From Candidatus Brocadiaceae bacterium (GTDB lineage: Bacteria > Planctomycetota > Brocadiia > SM23-32), in NCBI GenBank assembly GCA_003567495.1, contig PWZK01000294.1:1-5067 (forward strand): DNA of 5,067 nt. The letters run 5' to 3'. Of this stretch, positions 1-4,916 are shown one piece after another. How positions within the stretch are numbered: the stretch's first letter is position 1; each line of letters begins with the position of its first letter. The notes beneath the pieces are model-generated. The model searched no databases and was not told the origin of the DNA. It saw only the letters and a program-made list of their open reading frames with translations. The position numbers and the translations under genes are program-made.

Positions 1-27
1 CCTGAACCCTTTCCGAAGGAAAAATAA

Positions 28-120
28 AGGAATTTGCGCCCGGCAATCTCTGGAAACAGGGATAATCTCGGAACAATCTGCGTTCCGGGATACGCAAAAA
101 ACGTTACAGCGCAAATTCCT
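28..120. other. Nested inverted-repeat element, possible structured RNA
   Basis: A perfect 12-bp inverted repeat, AGGAATTTGCGC at 28-39 and its reverse complement at 109-120, encloses two further hairpins. The first (46-63) has a 7-bp stem with one G.U pair, capped by a GAAA tetraloop at 53-56. The second (65-91) has a 10-bp stem with one G.U pair and a 7-base loop (75-81). The two inner hairpins share the same stem base, ATCTC pairing with GGGAT, including the wobble pair, so one may be a duplicate of the other. The plus-strand fold resembles a three-way junction. I do not recognise a riboswitch or known RNA family. It lies upstream of the promoter at 136-164, so it is not in the leader made from that promoter. 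It could be a small RNA, the tail of an upstream transcript, or a miniature transposable element; no target-site duplication is visible. The pairing was read by eye. Confidence 0.5.
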
Positions 121-135
121 CGCCCATGCGGTGAT

Positions 136-164
136 TTGAATTAACCCCGGCGCTCTGTTATCAT
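136..164 (+). promoter_or_regulatory. Sigma70-type promoter for the kinase-like gene
   Basis: TTGAAT at 136-141 (four of six bases match the -35 consensus) is separated by exactly 17 bases from TATCAT at 159-164 (five of six match the -10 consensus). Transcription would begin near 171, giving a leader of about 30 bases. That leader contains GGAGG at 184-188, 12 bases before the ATG at 201. Placement directly upstream of the first gene supports the call, but no operator or regulator site is evident. Confidence 0.5.
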
Positions 165-200
165 TGAGCCAAAAATTTTTAGCGGAGGTTTTTGCGTTAA

Positions 201-1646
201 ATGACGGTAAAAAAAGAAAGCAACGACCAGCTGGCATACGTTCTTGTAACTCCGTACAGCCTTCACAAAAGCCGCACCGGTGGCATTATAGCGAGGCTCC
301 TGTGGGCTGACGTGCATCTCTGTGCGGTCAGGATGTATGCGCCGGGGCCGGACAGCGATTTTCTTGAAAAATACTGTGATGCCATTTACGACCCGCAAGA
401 GAAGGAAGTCCCGCTGAAATTCCAGCGCCTGCTCATACAGTATGTAATGGAGAACCTGGGCGATCCGAATATAAAGGGAATCAGCAACAGAATAATGGTG
501 CTGGTTTTTCGCGGCAAAAACGCCCTTGAAGATATAAAAAGCGCAGTCGGACATCTCGGGCGTGATGTGAGGGGCGACGATGTGCGGGGCACATTCGGCG
601 ATTTTATCACGCCCGCCGCCGGCGCGGAAGTGAAAGAGAAGTCCGACAGGCGCCTCAAAGCCGCCCTTGAGCGTTACCCGAAGCTCCAGGGCGTCAAGGT
701 TCCGGAAAGCAGGAGCGTATTCTTTGAACCCGCCGTTTTGACCGCCGGCTCCGCTGCCATGACGGAGACGCACCTGAAGCTTTTCAGTGACCATGCCTAC
801 TCCGACGGCGGTTTCGTACTGCCCGCACTGAACGGATGCGAAGATGGCGGGCTTGAAACTTCCATGGTAATATTGAAGCCGGAGAGCTTCAGGCAACGCA
901 ACCCTATGCCCGGCAACCTGATCGACTTTTTCTCACGCCTGGGGCTTTTCATTACCGGTGCAAAGATGGTGCAGCTCTCTGTTGAGCAGGCGCGGGAGTT
1001 TTATGCCGCCAAATTGCCACAGTTCCGATCGCAGCTCAAGGGGATGGTTGCGGAAAAGGCGGAAGATGTGTTGAGAAAGGCAGCATCACTGCGCGAGGAG
1101 ATCGCTGAGGTTTGCGGCATGCCGGTCGATGAAATTTCGCCGCAGAAGGCAATCCGGCTGGCAAAAAGATCGGAATATTTGTTTTCGCCGCCGCATGAAC
1201 GCGGCCCCGGAGAAATAAAGGAAAACGTCATAGACAGTGTTTACGACTACCTTGTTGAACACGTCGCTGATTTTGACGCTTCTCCAGCATTTTTTGAAGA
1301 TGTTGCCGGGGAGTTAAAAGATGTGAATGCCAGAGCCGAGTTTAACGAGTTGATTCGTTACATGAGCGGCGCGGATCCGCTGACCGGCAAGCCGCTGGAT
1401 GATGCCGGCGATACGCTCTGCATGGCGCTCCTTTATTCGGGCAAGAACTGCTTAAGGTCCATAAGACGCCGGCTCAAAGAGCTCAGATATGTTTACGGAC
1501 AGAACATTCTTTACAACCGCGCACATGCGAGCGACCCGGAAGAGGACCCGGTGAAAGAAACGGAGGTGCTCGGTATGCCTAACTCTCCCCTGGGCGAGGA
1601 AAAACCCTGCGATCTGGAGAAGATAGTGGCGCAATTTTACGGCTAA
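201..1646 (+). CDS. Large two-domain nucleoside diphosphate kinase-like protein
   Basis: The 481-residue product reads as two divergent nucleoside diphosphate kinase (NDK) folds in tandem; ordinary NDKs have about 140 residues and move the gamma phosphate between nucleotides through a phosphohistidine. The C-terminal copy starts near residue 219 (MVILKPES, then GNLIDFF and KMVQLSVEQAREFY). It resumes at FNELIRYMSG (381) and ends with YGQNILYNRAHASD. By hand alignment to human NDK, K226, Y268, R422, R429, N439 and H442 match K12, Y52, R88, R105, N115 and the catalytic H118. The T94 loop is missing, and about 105 mostly helical residues (272-380) are inserted. The N-terminal copy (about 11-195) has the outline (VLVTPYSL, GKNALEDI, DVRGTFGDF) but T17 replaces the lysine and no NxxHxSD motif is present, so it is probably inactive. 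No signal peptide or membrane segment is seen, so it should be cytoplasmic. An in-frame TAA at 198-200 makes ATG 201 the earliest start. It probably shares a transcript with nadE. The fold is fairly convincing; kinase activity is inferred. Confidence 0.72.
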   Translation: MTVKKESNDQLAYVLVTPYSLHKSRTGGIIARLLWADVHLCAVRMYAPGPDSDFLEKYCDAIYDPQEKEVPLKFQRLLIQYVMENLGDPNIKGISNRIMVLVFRGKNALEDIKSAVGHLGRDVRGDDVRGTFGDFITPAAGAEVKEKSDRRLKAALERYPKLQGVKVPESRSVFFEPAVLTAGSAAMTETHLKLFSDHAYSDGGFVLPALNGCEDGGLETSMVILKPESFRQRNPMPGNLIDFFSRLGLFITGAKMVQLSVEQAREFYAAKLPQFRSQLKGMVAEKAEDVLRKAASLREEIAEVCGMPVDEISPQKAIRLAKRSEYLFSPPHERGPGEIKENVIDSVYDYLVEHVADFDASPAFFEDVAGELKDVNARAEFNELIRYMSGADPLTGKPLDDAGDTLCMALLYSGKNCLRSIRRRLKELRYVYGQNILYNRAHASDPEEDPVKETEVLGMPNSPLGEEKPCDLEKIVAQFYG

Positions 1647-1698
1647 CCTGTTTTTCTCACAAAGCAAAGACATGAGATAATATAGAACGGAGGGAAAC

Positions 1699-2439
1699 AT
1701 GGATTACAATGCTATTGCCGGTCGTATAAGTAAATGGATGGAAAAACAGGTTGCAGGGAGCGGCTCCAGGGGCGTTGTTCTGGGTCTCAGCGGCGGGCTC
1801 GACAGTGTTGTGGTGATGGCTCTGGCCGTGCGGGCCGCAGGCGTAGAGGCCCTGGCGGTTATCATGCCGTGCCGGAGTCTGCCCGAAGATGAAAAATATG
1901 CGCGGCTGGCGGCCGAAACATTCGGCGCCGATACGCTGCACCTGCCGCTCAACGACCCCTATGAGGCGATGCTCGACAGCCTGCCTCCGGCCGAAGCCGT
2001 GCTTGCCTCTGCAAATATCAAGGCCAGGCTGCGCATGACGACGCTTTATTATGTGGCCAATGTGCGCAACTATCTGGTGGCCGGCACGGGCAACCGGTCG
2101 GAATTGGCCACCGGATACTTTACGAAATACGGCGATGGCGGCGCTGACATGTTGCCGATAGGCGCCCTTCTGAAGACGCAGGTCAGAGAGCTGGCGCGGG
2201 TGCTGGGAGTGCCGCAGGAAATTATAGACAAACCGCCGAGTGCAGGGCTCTGGCGCGGGCAGACCGACGAGGAGGAAATGGGGATAGATTACGAAACTCT
2301 TGACGAGGTGCTGTCGGCTTTGGATGATGGCCGGCGGCCCGATGCGCCGGAAGAAGCCGTAAAACGTGTCCAGGCTATGATGCGGGGCGCTCAGCATAAA
2401 TTAAACACCCCACCCGTGTTTAACCCGCATATTTCATAA
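1699..2439 (+). CDS. nadE: NH3-dependent NAD(+) synthetase
   Basis: NadE makes NAD from deamido-NAD, ATP and ammonia, the last step of NAD synthesis, in the cytoplasm. The 246-residue product has the ATP-pyrophosphatase P-loop SGGLDS at residues 31-36 and the helix NIKARLRMTTLYYVAN at 96-111. It also has GTGNRSELATGYFTKYGDGG at 129-148, and KPPSAGLW followed by GQTDEEE at 178-193, the usual substrate- and ATP-contacting segments of this family. There is no N-terminal nitrilase-type glutaminase domain, so free ammonia, not glutamine, should be the nitrogen donor. Length is normal for the short form. A strong ribosome binding site, GGAGG at 1689-1693, sits five bases before the ATG. The 52-bp gap from the kinase-like gene contains no terminator and only a weak -10-like sequence, so co-transcription is likely. 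The last six residues and the stop codon (FNPHIS, then TAA) are encoded by the first bases of a 151-bp intergenic repeat, so the native C-terminus may have been replaced. Confidence 0.95.
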   Translation: MDYNAIAGRISKWMEKQVAGSGSRGVVLGLSGGLDSVVVMALAVRAAGVEALAVIMPCRSLPEDEKYARLAAETFGADTLHLPLNDPYEAMLDSLPPAEAVLASANIKARLRMTTLYYVANVRNYLVAGTGNRSELATGYFTKYGDGGADMLPIGALLKTQVRELARVLGVPQEIIDKPPSAGLWRGQTDEEEMGIDYETLDEVLSALDDGRRPDAPEEAVKRVQAMMRGAQHKLNTPPVFNPHIS

Positions 2440-2569
2440 ACCAACGACAATAATTAATATAAACAACTATTATGTTTAACCTTACAGGGCACTTTTGCCG
2501 TTTTGGGAATTTACATTCTGTATTTTAGCCTCAAAAAATGCGGTTTACCTGCCTGCAGCAGGCAGGCCC
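2419..2569. repeat. 151-bp dispersed repeat, copy 1
   Basis: This block matches 4917-5067 over its full 151 bases without needing gaps. A manual count gives about 24 mismatches (roughly 84 % identity). Both copies open with TTTAACCCGCATATTTCATA, share TATTTTAGCCTCAAAAA near the far end, and finish with the palindrome CCTGCCTGC-N-GCAGGCAGG followed by CCC. The middle (about 2483-2515) is the most diverged. It encodes no protein of its own but overlaps the last codons and stop of nadE, and its palindrome starts the hairpin block that follows. No transposase or clear target duplication is present, so it looks like a non-autonomous intergenic repeat. The limits are defined only by this pair; other genomic copies could shift them. 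Confidence 0.85.
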
Positions 2570-2726
2570 TTCGGGCGCATTCCCAGCGGTGCCTACTTTT
2601 TTTGAAAAAAAGTAGGACAAAAAACTTTACTTTTTATTCGACAGAGTTTTTTACTAAGCTTTTTTCCAAAAAAGCGTCGGCGCTTGCCTTTCGCGCGGCT
2701 GCACCGCCTGCCTGCTGCAGGCAGGC
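2548..2726. repeat. Hairpin-dense palindromic block between nadE and mnmG
   Basis: The block is bounded by two copies of the palindrome CCTGCCTGC-N-GCAGGCAGG, at 2548-2566 (centre A) and 2707-2725 (centre T, extendable to 10-bp arms at 2706-2726). Inside are GCCC-TTC-GGGC (2566-2576), a perfect palindrome with 12-bp arms (2592-2616), AAAAAACT/AGTTTTTT (2619-2626 with 2645-2652), GCTTTTTT-CC-AAAAAAGC (2658-2675) and AAGCG-TCGG-CGCTT (2672-2685). GCGGTGC (2586-2592) also pairs with GCACCGC (2701-2707), drawing the two ends together. With copy 1 of the 151-bp repeat, it fills the 317-bp gap between nadE and mnmG, and I see no gene in that gap. An open 78-codon plus-strand frame across it looks like translated repeat. 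Possible roles are a mobile palindromic element, transcription attenuation or transcript stabilisation; none is shown. Confidence 0.75.
2592..2616. repeat. Perfect 25-bp palindrome with A/T-tract arms
   Basis: CCTAC followed by seven T (2592-2603), a central G (2604), then seven A followed by GTAGG (2605-2616) give a perfect stem with 12-bp arms. As RNA it would need to open a few pairs to form a loop. The bases after it (ACAAAAAAC) contain no T-run, so it is not a textbook intrinsic terminator on the plus strand, although it might still slow or end nadE transcription. Confidence 0.7.
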
Positions 2727-2756
2727 TGGAAACGCGTGAAATAAGCGGGTTAACTC

Positions 2757-4598
2757 ATGATTCGGAGAAATCAACATTTCGACATAGTGGTGGTAGGCGC
2801 GGGGCACGCAGGCTGCGAAGCTGCGCTGGCCGCCGCACGAATGGGCGCCCGCACGGCTCTTCTTACCGATAACCCGGATCAGGTTGCCTATATGAGCTGC
2901 AATCCGGCCATAGGCGGCCTTGCAAAGGGGCAGCTGGTGAGGGAAATCGATGCGCTCGGCGGCGAAATGGGCCGTGTGGCCGACGCCACATGTATACAGT
3001 TTCGGATGATCAATACCGGAAAAGGGCCTGCAATGCACTCGCCGAGGGCGCAGATCGACAAAGACGAATACAGACGCGAGATGAAATGGCGCGTTGAAAA
3101 TCAGGAAAACCTGTCGCTGATCCAGGAAACGGTAGAGGACATCAACGTTTTGAAAGGAAGGGTAAGGGGCGTGCGCTGCCGGAGCGGAGCCTCTTACCAG
3201 ACCGGCGCCGTGGTGCTTACGACCGGAACCTTTCTAAGTGGCACGCTTCTTTGCGGCCGGTGGCGCGCTGAAGGCGGAAGGATGGGCGAGAAAAGCACAA
3301 AGAAACTTTCCGAAGCACTGAAGGCGGCCGGAATCACGTTGGGCCGATTTCAGACAAATACCCCGCCCCGCGTCAACGGCCGCACCCTCGATTTTAGCCG
3401 TATGAAACCGCAGCACGGCGACCCGGTGCCGCGCAGATTCAGTTTCTCGCCCCGGGCCAAAGCGCCCCGGATGGAACAGATGCCATGTTATATGACCTCT
3501 ACCGGGCCTCAGGCGCACGATATCATCCGCGCCGCGCTGGAGCGTCTGCCGGCAAGCACCGGAGAGACCGGAGCCGCTGCGCCGCGCTACTGCCCTTCTA
3601 TCGAGACAAAGGTGGAGCGTTTCAAAGACAGAGAAAACCACCTGCTTTTTATCGAGCCTGAGGGGCGTAGAACCCGGGAATATTATTGCAACGGACTTTT
3701 CACCTGCCTGCCACGTGACATCCAGGACGCCATGATACGTACCATTCCCGGGCTTGAAAACGCCGAGATTATGCGCCACGGCTATGGGGTAGAGTATGAT
3801 TATGTGCCACCGCTGCAGCTGCGTCCGTGGCTTGAGAACAAAACAGTCGGCCGGCTGCTGCAGGCCGGTCAGATAAACGGCACTAGCGGTTATGAAGAAG
3901 CGGCGGCCCAGGGGATCATAGCCGGCATCAATGCGGCAAGGCTGCTTAAAAGGGAAAAACCGCTGGTTCTGGGCAGGGAAGAAGCTTATATCGGCGTGCT
4001 CATAGATGATCTGGTCACGCGCGGCACGCGGGAACCCTACCGCATGTTTACCTCGCTTGCCGAATACAGACTGCTGCTTCGCCAGGATAACGCCGACAGA
4101 CGGCTGATGCGGTACGGTCGTGAAAACGGTCTTATCGACGCCGCGCGCTGGGAACGACTTCAAAGCAAAGAAAAGGCGATAAGCAAGCTGTGGTCGTTCC
4201 TGGAATCACACCGCCGGGGTGGAGAAAATTTGACAAAACTGCTGCGCAGGCCGGAAGCGAGCCTGAAAGACCTGGCCGGCGATGAAACGGACCTGAAGAC
4301 CCTCATAAACGACGAAGAAGCCTGCGAGCAGGTGGAGATCGAAGCACGTTACGCAGGATACTTTGAACGACAGCAAAGACAGATCGAGAAGTTCAGGCGC
4401 TCCGAGCAGAAAAAAATCCCGGATTGGATCGATTACAATGCGATAACCCAACTGCGCAGCGAGGCAAAACAAAAACTTTCGTCGGTCAGACCGGACTCGC
4501 TGGGACAAGCCTCTCGCATAAGCGGGATATCCCCTGCGGACATCTCTGTGCTGATGCTCCACATCGAAGGTAAAAGACGCGCAGAAGAGAACACGTGA
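2757..4598 (+). CDS. mnmG: tRNA uridine-5-carboxymethylaminomethyl synthesis enzyme MnmG
   Basis: MnmG (GidA) works with the GTPase MnmE to install the 5-(carboxymethyl)aminomethyl group on wobble uridine 34 of certain tRNAs, using FAD, NADH and a folate one-carbon donor. The 613-residue product is full length (E. coli about 629). The FAD-binding Rossmann motif GAGHAGCEAA starts at residue 14, SCNPAIGG is at 47-54 and GKGPAMHSPRAQIDK starts at 88. The first family signature, APRYCPSIETK (275-285), contains the probable catalytic C279. The second, AGQINGTSGYEEAAAQG, starts at 370. The C-terminal helical MnmE/tRNA-binding region ends with LGQASRISGISPADISVLML. An in-frame TAA at 2751-2753 makes ATG 2757 the earliest ATG, and it lies just before the conserved strand. 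No good Shine-Dalgarno precedes it, only a weak GCGGG at 2745-2749. No clear promoter is seen between the hairpin block and the start, so expression may depend on read-through or on a promoter within the repeat. No frameshift or missing key residue is seen. Confidence 0.97.
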   Translation: MIRRNQHFDIVVVGAGHAGCEAALAAARMGARTALLTDNPDQVAYMSCNPAIGGLAKGQLVREIDALGGEMGRVADATCIQFRMINTGKGPAMHSPRAQIDKDEYRREMKWRVENQENLSLIQETVEDINVLKGRVRGVRCRSGASYQTGAVVLTTGTFLSGTLLCGRWRAEGGRMGEKSTKKLSEALKAAGITLGRFQTNTPPRVNGRTLDFSRMKPQHGDPVPRRFSFSPRAKAPRMEQMPCYMTSTGPQAHDIIRAALERLPASTGETGAAAPRYCPSIETKVERFKDRENHLLFIEPEGRRTREYYCNGLFTCLPRDIQDAMIRTIPGLENAEIMRHGYGVEYDYVPPLQLRPWLENKTVGRLLQAGQINGTSGYEEAAAQGIIAGINAARLLKREKPLVLGREEAYIGVLIDDLVTRGTREPYRMFTSLAEYRLLLRQDNADRRLMRYGRENGLIDAARWERLQSKEKAISKLWSFLESHRRGGENLTKLLRRPEASLKDLAGDETDLKTLINDEEACEQVEIEARYAGYFERQQRQIEKFRRSEQKKIPDWIDYNAITQLRSEAKQKLSSVRPDSLGQASRISGISPADISVLMLHIEGKRRAEENT

Positions 4599-4606
4599 TT
4601 TTTTTC

Positions 4607-4635
4607 TTGACAAATCGGAGCATATCGCATATAAT
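4607..4635 (+). promoter_or_regulatory. Perfect consensus sigma70 promoter with no visible gene
   Basis: TTGACA at 4607-4612 and TATAAT at 4630-4635 match both consensus hexamers completely, with the optimal 17-base spacer (4613-4629). Transcription would start near 4642. No start codon with a ribosome binding site, tRNA or known RNA follows in the remaining 425 bases. The product could be a small RNA, a long leader for a gene beyond the window, or a remnant of a gene disrupted by repeats. Confidence 0.7.
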
Positions 4636-4745
4636 AACTTGTTGTTACTCGCCTGACCGCGTCCCGGTCTCTGTGGTTTGGTGGTGATTAACAGTCCGTT
4701 GCAGTCATTGCCCGTTGTATTAAGCCTTTCCTTTTGCCGTTATCG

Positions 4746-4775
4746 TCAATCCGTGTAATCTGCGAAATCTGTGGA
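4746..4775. repeat. Short dispersed motif of the ATCCGTGTAATCTGCG type
   Basis: The 30 bases begin TCAATCCGTGTAATCTGC and end AAATCTGTGGA. I recognise this wording as a short intergenic motif found repeatedly in many unrelated environmental bacterial genomes, but only one copy is in this window. The repeat status therefore rests on memory, not on the sequence. The function is unknown. Confidence 0.35.
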
Positions 4776-4833
4776 CAGCCGTTGTCGTAACCCTTCTGTG
4801 GGTCACGTGGGGTTTTCCGCATGGCTGCCTGTT

Positions 4834-4915
4834 GTAGCGCAGGCGTCTCGCCTGCATCCTGCTGTCTGCCGGCACACTGCGCGAACACGAATGCAGACGG
4901 GGACGCCTGCGTTAC
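4834..4915. repeat. 82-bp element with imperfect inverted repeats
   Basis: The left arm (4834-4855, starting GTAGCGCAGGCGTC) and the reverse complement of the right arm (4893-4915, starting GTAACGCAGGCGTC) match at 13 of the first 14 bases and diverge moderately further in. They flank a 37-base centre. The left arm also contains its own palindrome, CAGGCG-TCT-CGCCTG (4840-4854). This resembles paired REP-like palindromes or a miniature inverted-repeat element. Copy 2 of the 151-bp repeat begins one base after it ends. No transposase is nearby. Confidence 0.6.
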
Positions 4916-4916
4916 T

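Larger units (their letters stand above)
4599..4916. other. Non-coding region after mnmG, promoter plus repeat mosaic
   Basis: No gene is supported here. The stretch starts with a run of T (4600-4605) without a convincing stem before it, so no clear intrinsic terminator for mnmG. A perfect consensus promoter follows, then a small hairpin GACCG-CGTCC-CGGTC (4655-4669), a 30-base repeat-like motif and an 82-base inverted-repeat element. Short open frames exist on both strands: a 25-codon GTG frame at 4681-4758, a plus-strand frame at 4771-4977 and a minus-strand frame at 4688-4948. They have no ribosome binding site or recognisable domain and mainly read through repeats. Confidence 0.65.

Noticed and set aside
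2..139. Open frame from the window edge to TGA at 137-139, possibly the end of an upstream gene
   Set aside because: Forty-five open codons are not significant at this base composition, the frame crosses the inverted-repeat element, and the product has no recognisable motif. An upstream gene cannot be excluded.
141..896. Long minus-strand frame opposite the kinase-like gene
   Set aside because: The plus-strand frame has NDK-like motifs, a ribosome binding site and a promoter; the minus frame has none of these and is a shadow.
1651..1681. Possible nadE promoter with a GATAAT -10 at 1676-1681
   Set aside because: No acceptable -35 hexamer lies at 16-18 bases; read-through from the upstream gene is simpler.
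2548..2726. CRISPR array
   Set aside because: The repeated palindromes are not evenly spaced, and the spacing sequence consists of hairpins, not unique spacers.
2503..2739. 78-codon plus-strand open frame between nadE and mnmG
   Set aside because: It reads straight through the 151-bp repeat and hairpin block. Its product is low-complexity and basic (LKKSRTK, ACCRQAG), with no ribosome binding site or recognisable domain.
4590..4606. Intrinsic terminator for mnmG
   Set aside because: There is a T-run at 4600-4605 but only the short CACGTG palindrome before it, not a stable GC stem. The T-run also leads directly into the -35 hexamer of the perfect promoter.
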